A stretch of DNA of 57,367 nucleotides, from positions 1 through 57,367 of the forward strand of contig CAYOKT010000005.1 in the NCBI GenBank assembly GCA_964404605.1, read 5' to 3'. Under the pieces are notes generated by a model, which saw only the letters and a program-made list of their open reading frames with translations, had not been told where the DNA came from and did no database searches. Position 1 is the stretch's first letter; the number at the start of each line of letters is the position of its first letter. Below, in pieces: positions 17,368-24,984 of the stretch. The DNA comes from CAYOKT01 sp964404605. Lineage in GTDB: Bacteria; Electryoneota; Electryoneia; Electryoneales; Electryoneaceae. The translations under genes were made by a program, and so were the position numbers.

Positions 17368-17976
17368 TCAATGGGAGTGCGATCCATGTTCATGTTCCGG
17401 GCTTTCGGCGGTTGTCCCCGGCTTGTCGGGATCCGCGTTCAGGGAATGTTCCTCGGTTTCACTTTCTTCGTTCTGTTCCATCATCTCCCCGTGCTCCGCT
17501 TCCTGCCCGCCTTCGCCCGAGTGCTCATGGGGCTGGGAGGCCATCCTCTCCATCATCGGTTTCACCCCCATGCCGTGAGTGAAGACCAGTTCTCCACCGT
17601 AGTAAGCGCCGACCGTCATCACGCCCAGGCTGAGGAGCCCTGCGATCGCATAGACCAGCGGCATCCTTGTGAGGTATTTCCCCCGGCTGACCGTTCTCCA
17701 GGCGAAGAGAACGAGGATCCCCCCCAGGACGATGTATCCAAGGGTTTCATGGATTTCGATCACCCTGTGGATCGACTCGTTGTGGGGCGCCGTGGCGGCG
17801 GCCGCGCGGCCGGAAAGCACCGTGACGATAACGGCGGCGACGGCGAACAAGTGGTTCCACCACGCCGCTTGCCGGAGCGACTCCTTCTTGAGGAGCCAGC
17901 CCAGGATTTCGAAAAGCACCGCCAGGGAAAACAGGGCGATGGTAAAGTGAACGGTTATCGGGTGAATGGGTGCCAT
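17368..17976 (-). CDS. DUF2231 membrane protein with His/Glu/Met-rich tail
   Basis: 202 residues from the ATG at 17976, which has AGGAG seven bases upstream; a longer frame from 18018 lacks a ribosome site. The N-terminus APIHPITVHFTIALF is the DUF2231 signature, and four membrane helices follow (about 8-30, 37-55, 75-95, 105-130). The last 70 residues are hydrophilic and rich in His, Glu and Met (HEHSG, EHGEMMEQ, PEHEHGSHSH), a likely metal-binding tail. DUF2231 proteins have no proven function but often lie beside metal or haem-copper genes. Here it is divergent from a copper export operon, which supports a metal-related role by inference. Confidence 0.85.
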   Translation of the reverse strand: MAPIHPITVHFTIALFSLAVLFEILGWLLKKESLRQAAWWNHLFAVAAVIVTVLSGRAAAATAPHNESIHRVIEIHETLGYIVLGGILVLFAWRTVSRGKYLTRMPLVYAIAGLLSLGVMTVGAYYGGELVFTHGMGVKPMMERMASQPHEHSGEGGQEAEHGEMMEQNEESETEEHSLNADPDKPGTTAESPEHEHGSHSH

Positions 17977-18204
17977 GTCGCTCTCCTGGTTTCGTGTACG
18001 TCGTGCCCGCCGGAGCACTCTGGTTTCCCTTCTCCCTTGGCAAAGAACATGCCTCTGGTGTCGTTCTTCATTATCCCTCTGTATTACAAAAGGTTATATC
18101 TATTGGGGTGCTTGCGGTCCCTCCCTGATTGAAAGGTTGTTTCAGTTCGTCGAACGAAGCGTTCAACACTCCGGCGGTTTCGCCGGGTTCCCGACGCCTA
18201 ACCT

Positions 18205-18257
18205 TTTATTTTATAGATCTTTGCTGGTATAATGCAGGTTGGCATACCGTTTGCCAA
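18205..18257 (+). promoter_or_regulatory. Extended -10 promoter with adjacent 19-bp dyad, upstream of PII-copA
   Basis: TGGTATAAT (18225-18233) is a perfect extended -10; the -35 region (TTTATT, 18205-18210) is poor. Five bases downstream is a dyad: TTGGCATAC (18239-18247), centre C, GTTTGCCAA (18249-18257), with arms complementary at eight of nine positions. Its place over the start site suggests a repressor operator. The rest of the 331-bp interval 17977-18307 has a hairpin CCGGCG-GTTT-CGCCGG at 18171-18186 and no gene. Confidence 0.6.
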
Positions 18258-18307
18258 TCCCATTGTCGAAAGGTCACGGAAATCGTTCCTATATTGGGAA
18301 GCCGATC

Positions 18308-18646
18308 ATGAAAGAGATAAAAGCTTACATCAGGCCGAACAGGCTTGACAAGGTGATACGAGACCTTGAACAGGCGGGAGTGCCCGGCATTACAATCGTT
18401 GAGGTGCACCCGGTGGGACATGGTTTCGAACCCAACTACTTCTCGCGGGCTCGGGAAGAGATCAAGCGATTCTTCGAGATCGTGAAACTCGAAATCGTCT
18501 GTCACGATGACCAGGTTGAGCGGTTCATTCAGATCATCCTGGAAGACACATCGACCGGTTCACCCGGGGATGGACGTATTTTCCTCTCGCCGGTGGAGGA
18601 TGCCATCCGGATTCGTGACGGCGAGCGGGGAAGCAATATTCTATAA
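18308..18646 (+). CDS. PII-like signalling protein (PII-NG-type) linked to metal export
   Basis: 112 residues from the ATG at 18308 (GGGAAG upstream). The fold is clearly GlnB-like: KEIKAYIRPNRLDKVIRDLEQAGVPGITIVEV, then VKLEIVCHDDQVERFIQIIL, the B-loop TGSPGDGRIFLSPVEDAIRIR and the C-loop RDGERG. The T-loop region (VGHGFEPNYFSRAREEIKRFF) lacks the normal sequence with the uridylylated Tyr51, so this is not a nitrogen-sensing GlnB/GlnK. PII proteins of the 'new group' with altered T-loops are known from heavy-metal efflux clusters. The copA-type gene starts 43 bp downstream, so a role sensing a nucleotide or metal for copper export is likely but unproven. Confidence 0.87.
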   Translation: MKEIKAYIRPNRLDKVIRDLEQAGVPGITIVEVHPVGHGFEPNYFSRAREEIKRFFEIVKLEIVCHDDQVERFIQIILEDTSTGSPGDGRIFLSPVEDAIRIRDGERGSNIL

Positions 18647-18689
18647 GCGGGCGAAGCTCGATGACAAGGGTACCAGAGAGGAGTGGATA

Positions 18690-21218
18690 ATGGAACACCA
18701 GGGACACAACCACGGCAACGGAGAGGCGACGGTCCATGCCTCTCCCCCGATTGAGCCGCAAACCGATAAACTGGAAACGGCCACGCTGCCGCTGGTGGGG
18801 ATGCACTGCACCAGTTGCAGCCTGACGATACAGAAAACGGTCTCCGAGCTGGAGGGCATCCGCGAGGCCCAGGTGAACTACACCACCGGGCAACTGAACG
18901 TTCAGTACGAACCGGACAAGGTCGACCTAGCGGCCATCGGCGGAGCCGTCCGAAGCTCGGGGTACGAGGTCAATGCGGGCAAGGTCACCCTCAAGATCGA
19001 AGGAATGCACTGCGCTTCGTGCGTCAGCAAGCTGGAGACGGCGTTCCGGAATACGCCCGGCGTGATCAACGCCGTCGTCAACCACGCTTCCGGCACGGCA
19101 CAGGTGGAGTACCTGCCTCACATGGTCGAGTTGAGCCGCCTGGTCGATGTCGTCGAGAGCGTCGGGTACCGTGCCGAGCTGCCTGCCGTGGGCGACGAAG
19201 AGGATGCCGAAACGAAGGCTCACCGGGCGGAATACCGGGAGCTGAACCGCAAGTGGATCACGGGCGCGGTCCTGACGGTCCCGATTCTCGTCATCAGCAT
19301 GCCCTACCTCTTTCCGTTCATGGCCGCGGTTCCCGAACAGACCAAGAAGTGGCTTTTCCTGGCGGCTGGGCTGTTGTCCCTGCCGATTCTCTTCTATTCG
19401 GGCAGCCGTTTCTTCGTCGGCGCATTCCGTGCATTCCTCCACCGTTCCGCCGACATGAACACCCTGATCGCCCTGGGAACCTCGGCGGCATGGCTGTATT
19501 CCGGGGTGGCCGTCCTGTTCCCGGAACTCTTCCCTGAAGGGGCGGCTGAACCGTTCTACGATGTCGTGGGAGTGGTTATCACCCTGGTCGTTCTGGGCCA
19601 GGCGCTCGAACTGCGCGCCAAGGGACGGACCTCCGAGGCGATCCGGAAGCTGATGGGCCTGCAGGCTAAAACCGCCCGCGTTCTGCGGGACGGTCGAGAA
19701 CAGGACATCCCCTTCGAGGAAGTCGTTCCCGGCGATACGGTGGTCGTTCGGCCCGGGGAAAAAATCCCGGTGGACGGCGAGGTGATCGAAGGTTCATCCT
19801 ACGTCGACGAGTCGATGATCACCGGCGAAGCGATTCCGGTGGAGAAGAAAGCCGGCGACGAGGTCATCGGGGCGACGATCAACAAGACCGGCTCGTTCAA
19901 GTTCCGGGCCACCAAGGTGGGCAAGGACACCGCCCTGGCCCAGATCGTCAAGCTGGTGCAGGAGGCGCAGAGTTCCAAGGCCCCCATCGCGCGGCTGGCC
20001 GACAAGGTGTCCGGCTACTTCGTCCCCATCGTGATCATGATCGCGATTCTCACGTTCATCCTCTGGTTCGATTTCGGCCCCTCGCCGCAGTTGACCTTCG
20101 CCCTCATCGCCTCGGTGACCGTGCTGATCATCGCCTGCCCCTGCGCCCTCGGTCTGGCCACCCCGATCTCGTTGATGGTCGGCGTCGGCAAGGGCGCCGA
20201 GAACGGCATCCTGATCCGCAGCGGCGAATCGTTGCAAGCCGCCGGGACGCTCGACACCATCGTGCTGGACAAGACGGGCACGATCACAGAGGGCAGGCCG
20301 GTGCTGACAGATACCATCCCCCTCGGCGGATTCGAGGAAAACGAGCTGCTGTCCCTCGCCGCCTCGGTGGAGAAGGATTCTGAGCACCCGCTCGGGCAGG
20401 CGATTCTGAACGCGGCCGTCGAACGCGGCGTTCCCCTGTCCGATCCGCTTGCGTTCGAGGCGGTTCCCGGCCATGGCGTCGAGGCGACCGTCGGTTCGCA
20501 CGAGGTGCTCCTCGGCAACCAGCGTCTCTTGAACAATCGCAGGATCAAGACGGAAGAACTCGATGCCCAGGCGCGGGAACTCGCGGCCGAGGGCAAGACC
20601 CCGATGTATGTCGCCGTGGACGGCGTCGCCGCGGGGCTGCTGGCGGTCGCCGACGTGGTCAAGGAAGATTCGAAGGAGGCGATCAGGGAGCTCCGGGCGA
20701 TGGGCCTCGAAGTGGTCATGCTCACCGGAGACAACCGCCGGACGGCGGAAGCGATCGCACGCCAGGTCGGGATCGATCGCGTCCTGGCCGAAGTCCTTCC
20801 CGATGACAAGGCGCGGCAGGTTAAGCTTCTCCAGGCGGAAGGCAGGAAAGTGGCCATGGTGGGCGATGGAATCAACGACGCCCCGGCGCTGGCGGGCGCG
20901 GACGTGGGAATCGCCATCGGTACGGGAACGGACGTGGCCATCGAAGCCGCCGACATCACCCTGATCAGGGGGAGTCTGACCGGGGTTTCGCACGCCATCC
21001 AAATCTCCCGTGCGACGATGAAGAACATCAAGCAGAACCTGTTCGGCGCCTTCTTCTACAACGGCGCCGGTATACCGATCGCGGCCGGGGTTCTCTACCC
21101 CTTCTTCGGGATCCTGCTTTCGCCGCTGATCGCCGGGGCCGCCATGGCGTTCAGTTCAGTGACGGTCGTGGCCAACGCCAACAGGCTGAGAGCCTTCAAA
21201 CTGAAGGAGAACCGATAA
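18690..21218 (+). CDS. copA: Copper-exporting P1B-type ATPase
   Basis: 842 residues from the ATG at 18690 (GAGAGGAG upstream); the open frame extends further back but overlaps the PII gene. A His-containing N-terminus (HQGHNHGNG) precedes two heavy-metal-associated domains with C40/C43 (GMHCTSC) and C108/C111 (GMHCASC). Other motifs are the TM6 CPC at 483-485 (ACPCALGLATP), the phosphorylation site D527 (DKTGTITEG), the nucleotide-binding SEHPLGQ, TGDN, and GDGINDAPALAGADVGIAIG with D726. CPC plus two HMA domains points to Cu(I)/Ag(I) export through the inner membrane. The stop overlaps the following cupredoxin start by one base (TAATG), indicating coupled synthesis. Confidence 0.96.
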   Translation: MEHQGHNHGNGEATVHASPPIEPQTDKLETATLPLVGMHCTSCSLTIQKTVSELEGIREAQVNYTTGQLNVQYEPDKVDLAAIGGAVRSSGYEVNAGKVTLKIEGMHCASCVSKLETAFRNTPGVINAVVNHASGTAQVEYLPHMVELSRLVDVVESVGYRAELPAVGDEEDAETKAHRAEYRELNRKWITGAVLTVPILVISMPYLFPFMAAVPEQTKKWLFLAAGLLSLPILFYSGSRFFVGAFRAFLHRSADMNTLIALGTSAAWLYSGVAVLFPELFPEGAAEPFYDVVGVVITLVVLGQALELRAKGRTSEAIRKLMGLQAKTARVLRDGREQDIPFEEVVPGDTVVVRPGEKIPVDGEVIEGSSYVDESMITGEAIPVEKKAGDEVIGATINKTGSFKFRATKVGKDTALAQIVKLVQEAQSSKAPIARLADKVSGYFVPIVIMIAILTFILWFDFGPSPQLTFALIASVTVLIIACPCALGLATPISLMVGVGKGAENGILIRSGESLQAAGTLDTIVLDKTGTITEGRPVLTDTIPLGGFEENELLSLAASVEKDSEHPLGQAILNAAVERGVPLSDPLAFEAVPGHGVEATVGSHEVLLGNQRLLNNRRIKTEELDAQARELAAEGKTPMYVAVDGVAAGLLAVADVVKEDSKEAIRELRAMGLEVVMLTGDNRRTAEAIARQVGIDRVLAEVLPDDKARQVKLLQAEGRKVAMVGDGINDAPALAGADVGIAIGTGTDVAIEAADITLIRGSLTGVSHAIQISRATMKNIKQNLFGAFFYNGAGIPIAAGVLYPFFGILLSPLIAGAAMAFSSVTVVANANRLRAFKLKENR

Positions 21219-21592
21219 TGGGAACGCCGGAGATTCTTGTCACTGTCACGGGTTTGGGACTGATGGCGCTGACCGCCTGGTACTTCTGGTTCTCGGGAAA
21301 ACGGTCGGTCCGGGCCAACATCACAAGCAACGTTCAGGAGATCATGGTGAAGGTCAAGGGCGGGTATTCCCCCGATGTCATCGTGGTGAAGGCCGGCAAA
21401 CCGGTCAGGTTGAACTTCTACCGGCAGGAGACGGCCGCCTGCTCGGAGATGGTCCTCTTCCCCGATTTCCAGAAGAGCGCGAAACTGCCGACGGGCAAGA
21501 TCGTGCCGGTCGAGTTCACTCCCGAGGTGCCGGGCGAATACCAGTTCGCCTGCCAGATGGGAATGTTGCGCGGGAAACTGGTCGTGGAATGA
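21218..21592 (+). CDS. Membrane-anchored cupredoxin-domain protein
   Basis: 124 residues. An N-terminal helix (about 6-26, ILVTVTGLGLMALTAWYFWF) anchors a cupredoxin domain in the periplasm: QEIMVKVKGGYSPDVIVVKAGKPVRLNF, then C75 in AACSEMVLFPDF, and the C-terminal ligand loop C112-x-M114-x-M116 (FACQMGMLRGKL). Classical His ligands are not seen at the expected places, so copper would be held by Cys and Met, which suits Cu(I). It probably takes or passes on copper at the exit of the ATPase, to which its translation is coupled. Confidence 0.85.
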   Translation: MGTPEILVTVTGLGLMALTAWYFWFSGKRSVRANITSNVQEIMVKVKGGYSPDVIVVKAGKPVRLNFYRQETAACSEMVLFPDFQKSAKLPTGKIVPVEFTPEVPGEYQFACQMGMLRGKLVVE

Positions 21593-21700
21593 AGGACTCG
21601 CGCATCGAAACACATGCAGTGCCGGTAAAGGTTCCGATTTGAGCACCGCTTCCATCCCGGAAGCGCGGGCTGAGCAAGAAAGCGTGGAAAGGAGATAACG

Positions 21701-21922
21701 ATGATGGGCATGGGATTCATGGGGACCGGGATGATCCTGTGGTGGATCGTCCCGATACTCCTGGCAGTCGGCTTCGCCCTCCTGTTGAAATCCGCGACGG
21801 GGTCCGGACGGGTTTCAACGGAACCCAGGGGCAGCAAGCCTCTCGAGATTCTGCAGGAGCGCTATGCGCGCGGCGAGATCGATCGTGATGAGTACCTATC
21901 CAGGAAAAAGGACCTGAGTTGA
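21701..21922 (+). CDS. Small SHOCT-domain membrane protein
   Basis: 73 residues, preceded by a good ribosome site (GAAAGGAGATAACG before ATGATG). A Met/Gly-rich N-terminus (MMGMGFMGTGM) leads into one membrane helix (ILWWIVPILLAVGFALLL). The C-terminal 30 residues are a SHOCT motif (LEILQERYARGEIDRDEYLSRKKDL). Such short N-terminally anchored SHOCT proteins are frequent in copper and heavy-metal gene clusters. The role is unknown, perhaps oligomerisation or scaffolding. Confidence 0.85.
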   Translation: MMGMGFMGTGMILWWIVPILLAVGFALLLKSATGSGRVSTEPRGSKPLEILQERYARGEIDRDEYLSRKKDLS

Positions 21923-21976
21923 TCATTCCCGGACGGCCCGGAACACAGGTCACCGGTGAGACGGGAAAGGAGTGGG

Positions 21977-22390
21977 ATGATGATTGTCGCCGTTTCCCTG
22001 AACATGCTTTGGATTGTCTGGGTCCTTTATACCTTTTTCACCGGCTTCGAGAGCTATGAGGGGCTTCACGCGCACACCTACGCCTACTCCTTTTTTGCCG
22101 GGTTGCTGGCGATCATCCTCGGCACGGTGTGGCTGAAGGTCCTCTACTTTCGGAACCGCAGGACGCCGATGGTGAGAGTCGGATTAGGGCTGTGGCTCCT
22201 GGGCTTTCTGATGATCGTCATTTCCACGTTTCTCGGAGCGAACCTGCCGAGTGCGCACGTGCTGAAGGAACATGTTCTTTTCAATCATACCAATTTTCTG
22301 ATCTTTCTTCTTGGCACCATCGTGTCGGTTTTCAGCGATACCCTGATCGTATCGAGGCTGGATCGCAAGAACAATTCGTCTGATGGTTGA
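21977..22390 (+). CDS. Four-helix membrane protein of unknown function in the copper block
   Basis: About 137 residues from ATG 21977 (next ATG 21980), with AAAGGAG just upstream. Four membrane helices are visible: MIVAVSLNMLWIVWVLYTFF, then YAYSFFAGLLAIILGTVWL, VGLGLWLLGFLMIVISTFLG and FLIFLLGTIVSVFSDTLIV. Conserved-looking polar residues in loops include HAHTYAYS and LKEHVLFNHTNF, where the His could bind metal or haem. I do not recognise the family. It is the last gene before the convergent terminator at 22417, so it ends the PII-copA operon. Confidence 0.7.
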   Translation: MMIVAVSLNMLWIVWVLYTFFTGFESYEGLHAHTYAYSFFAGLLAIILGTVWLKVLYFRNRRTPMVRVGLGLWLLGFLMIVISTFLGANLPSAHVLKEHVLFNHTNFLIFLLGTIVSVFSDTLIVSRLDRKNNSSDG

Positions 22391-22416
22391 GAATTGACCG
22401 TTGTCCGTGTGACAGG

Positions 22417-22440
22417 AACGGGAAGCCCAGGCTTCCCGTT
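22417..22440. terminator. Hairpin terminator between convergent genes
   Basis: AACGGGAAGC (22417-22426) and GCTTCCCGTT (22431-22440) form a perfect 10-bp stem with a four-base loop (CCAG), lying between the convergent copper block and the polysaccharide transferase gene. There is no long T run on either side. A bidirectional terminator is the likeliest role. Confidence 0.65.
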
Positions 22441-22465
22441 TATGCTTAACGCCGGGTCGCAGGCT

Positions 22466-24022
22466 TCAGATGCCACGGAGCATGAGACCCACGGTGCGCC
22501 ACATGATGGCGAGGTCGAGCATCAGGGAGCGGTTCTTGAGGTAGAACAGGTCATAGTCGAGGTTTTTGTGAATCGGGATGGACCGGTCCGCGGAGATCTG
22601 CCACAGGCCGGTGATCCCGGGCTTCACCCGCAGCCGCATCCGCTCGAGGTCATCGTAGTGCCGCACGATGAATGGCATCTCCGGTCGCGGACCAACGACA
22701 CTCATATCTCCGAGAAACACATTGAATAGCTGGGGGAGTTCATCCAGGGAGGTCTTGCGAATAAACCTGCCGACGCGGGTGATTCTTGGGTCGTTCTGGT
22801 TCAGGGGAGATTCCATGTACTTGGGCGTATCGATGTACATGGACCGGAACTTGAACATATTGAACGGTTTGCCATTTTCCCCGATGCGCTCTTGCCTGAA
22901 GAGCGCCGGTCCGGGAGTATCGCTACGAATCAGGATCGCGAGGAGAATCATCAAGGGGGAAGTCAGGAGGATGGCAACGGTGGCGAACACGATGTCGAAA
23001 AACCGTTTGACAACATCGAAAAGACTACGTTTCACCTGTTGTTGGAAACGGACGACGGGAATCCCATCGAGATTGATGACATCCAATTGCGGCGCGGTAT
23101 AGGAGAAGATCGAAGGGATCAGTGAACAGGCCACGGAATGGTTCTCGCAGAGGTCCCTGATCCGATCCCAGATTTCCGGCGGCATCTCCGGGTCATTGAT
23201 CCAGATTTCACTCACCGACCGGGCGGCGATGACATCTTCCAGGTCTTCATAGGAGCCGAGGACAGACAGGTCTCCGGTGATTTCGAGGCTGGTGTTTACG
23301 ATCTCCCTGCCCGTTTTCGCCGGATCGGAATCGAGAAAACCGATCAGTTCGTACCCGAGCATCCTCAGGTGGAACCGGCGCATGAGGAAGTGGTTTCCCC
23401 GGGTGTGGCTTCCGAGGATCAGCAGGTTCTTTTCCCCGCGGACATGTTGCAGCCGTTTCGACACCATGCTGCCGAGGATGGACTTTTCGCCGGTCAGCAA
23501 CAAGGGAAGCAGAAACGTGCTGAGAATGAGGTGACGTCGCATCGCCGGGTGATCCTGAAAGACGAACACGAGGATGACCATCACCGTCACCCCCATGAAG
23601 GTGCCACGGAGGAAACGACGGCTGTGGTTGATGTTCAATACACTGTAATCCCGCGAGTAGATCCCCTGCCAGGCGAAAAGGAGGATGATGCCCAGCGAGA
23701 CGGCGGCGGAGAGCCGGATGTAAAGAGAGTGGTCGCTCGGGCCGAGTGCATAAGCCCCGGATCCGCTCACCCGGAAGAACCACGCGGTGAAAAGGAAGGT
23801 GACCAGGACACAGATGACATCGAGAATTACCTGTTCAGCCTGCCAGACTTTGAGTTTCGGCTGAACGCGGATCCCCTCTTCCCTATCCCCCCCAATCGGG
23901 AGAGATGGTGTGGAGAAGCCGGGCTTTGGCTTCTTGCGGAGCTTCCGCCTTGTCTTGGTCGCTGTCGCTGTCTCATTCATCGTTGAATATCTATTACGCT
24001 CCCCATGATTGAGGAGTGTCAC
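22466..24022 (-). CDS. Polyprenyl-phosphate sugar-1-phosphate transferase (WbaP/WcaJ type)
   Basis: 518 residues from a GTG at 24022 that overlaps the upstream stop (GTGA); an internal ATG at 23980 is an alternative start. A basic N-terminus is followed by about four membrane helices (residues 65-165), a CoA-binding-like/NAD fold region (NLLILGSHTRGNHFLMRRF, about 195-290) and a fifth helix (DIVFATVAILLTSPLMILLA). The C-terminal catalytic domain has the family motifs PALFRQERIGENGKPFNMFKFRSM, KTSLDELPQLFNVFLGDMS, VGPRP and KPGITGLWQ. These enzymes start repeat-unit synthesis by moving a sugar-1-phosphate from a nucleotide sugar to undecaprenyl phosphate. It initiates the exopolysaccharide whose other genes lie at 38-49 kb. 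Confidence 0.93.
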   Translation of the reverse strand: MTLLNHGERNRYSTMNETATATKTRRKLRKKPKPGFSTPSLPIGGDREEGIRVQPKLKVWQAEQVILDVICVLVTFLFTAWFFRVSGSGAYALGPSDHSLYIRLSAAVSLGIILLFAWQGIYSRDYSVLNINHSRRFLRGTFMGVTVMVILVFVFQDHPAMRRHLILSTFLLPLLLTGEKSILGSMVSKRLQHVRGEKNLLILGSHTRGNHFLMRRFHLRMLGYELIGFLDSDPAKTGREIVNTSLEITGDLSVLGSYEDLEDVIAARSVSEIWINDPEMPPEIWDRIRDLCENHSVACSLIPSIFSYTAPQLDVINLDGIPVVRFQQQVKRSLFDVVKRFFDIVFATVAILLTSPLMILLAILIRSDTPGPALFRQERIGENGKPFNMFKFRSMYIDTPKYMESPLNQNDPRITRVGRFIRKTSLDELPQLFNVFLGDMSVVGPRPEMPFIVRHYDDLERMRLRVKPGITGLWQISADRSIPIHKNLDYDLFYLKNRSLMLDLAIMWRTVGLMLRGI

Positions 24023-24828
24023 CGCTCACATGGAGGCGGTTTTATTTTTCCGAGAAGTTGCAGCAGAACCAGCGCGAGAAAGCGCGGATTGGAGCGGAGA
24101 TACCTTCGCCACAAACGGCCCGGTTCCTGAAACAGCCGGAACAACCATTCAAACCCCGAGCGCTGAATCCACCGGGGCGCCTGGCGTACGCGCCCGGAGT
24201 GGAAATCGAACGCCGCTCCCACACCCACCATCACCGGCGCTTCGATTCTCCCCAGGTGATCCGCCATCCAGAACTCCTGCTTCGGGTTTCCCAGCCCCAC
24301 CCAGAGGATGTCGGGATGCGCCTCGTTGATTCTCATGACCAACTCCTCGTCCTCCGCCGCGGTCAATGGCCGGAACGGCGGCGAAAAGGCCCCCGCAATT
24401 CGCAAGTCGGGAAACAGGGCGCGCAGACGGCCTGCCAGCCTTTCCGGGACTCCCTGCGAACCTCCGAGGAAATAGTGCCTGGTACCGTTACCTTGGAATC
24501 GTTCGCAGGCGGCGAGAAGCAGGTCAGGTCCATAAACCCGTTCGACATCCGGGTATCCCCGGTTCCGGCAGAACCAGACAAGGGGCATCCCGTCCGGGGT
24601 CACCAACCCGGCGCGGCAGTAGATTTCCCGCAATCCAGGATCGCGGGTGCCCTCCATCACAGCATGGACATCCGCGACACAGATATATTTTTGGTCGCCG
24701 CTTCGTATCCACCTGTCGATCCAGAACAGTGCATCATTCATCCGAATCGCGCTGATCGGTACACCGAGCACGTTCACCCGTTGGATTTCCGGCGTCGACA
24801 TCTCAACTTTGCTTTTCGGACCACGCAA
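24019..24828 (-). CDS. WecG/TagA/CpsF-family glycosyltransferase
   Basis: Up to 269 residues; the first start is at 24828 and a likelier one at 24801 (MSTPEIQRVNVLGVPI) gives 260. GT26-family motifs are clear: SAIRMNDALFWIDRWI, YICVADVHAVMEG, GLVTPDGMPLVWFCRNRG, VYGPDLLLAACE, YFLGGSQGVPERLAGRL, ILWVGLGNPKQEFWM, and GVGAAFDFHSGRVRQAPRWIQRSGFEWLFRLFQEP. The family adds the second sugar (ManNAcA, ManNAc and similar) to a polyprenyl-pyrophosphoryl sugar at the inner face of the membrane. Its stop overlaps the start of the sugar-phosphate transferase gene, so the first two steps of repeat-unit assembly are coupled. Confidence 0.93.
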   Translation of the reverse strand: MRGPKSKVEMSTPEIQRVNVLGVPISAIRMNDALFWIDRWIRSGDQKYICVADVHAVMEGTRDPGLREIYCRAGLVTPDGMPLVWFCRNRGYPDVERVYGPDLLLAACERFQGNGTRHYFLGGSQGVPERLAGRLRALFPDLRIAGAFSPPFRPLTAAEDEELVMRINEAHPDILWVGLGNPKQEFWMADHLGRIEAPVMVGVGAAFDFHSGRVRQAPRWIQRSGFEWLFRLFQEPGRLWRRYLRSNPRFLALVLLQLLGKIKPPPCER

Positions 24829-24911
24829 TGGTTGGAACCCCTGTATCTTCCTGCCGGAGCCCGGTTCTACGAACAGCGGCCGAGCGGTGGCGGATGGGTG
24901 GCGAATCGCTT

Positions 24912-24931
24912 AATTTAGGATTTCCTAAATT
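24912..24931. promoter_or_regulatory. AT-rich perfect palindrome in the divergent EPS/NRPS promoter region
   Basis: AATTTAGGA (24912-24920) and TCCTAAATT (24923-24931) are exact inverted copies separated by TT. This AT island lies in otherwise GC-rich DNA, in the 156 bp between the leftward glycosyltransferase and the rightward NRPS cassette. TAAATT on each strand could act as a -10. It is probably an operator or paired promoter controlling both arms of the locus. Confidence 0.5.
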
Positions 24932-24984
24932 TACCACCGTTTCTCTTTTTCCCCGTCCACTCTTGATCCGAAGGAACATTCCTG

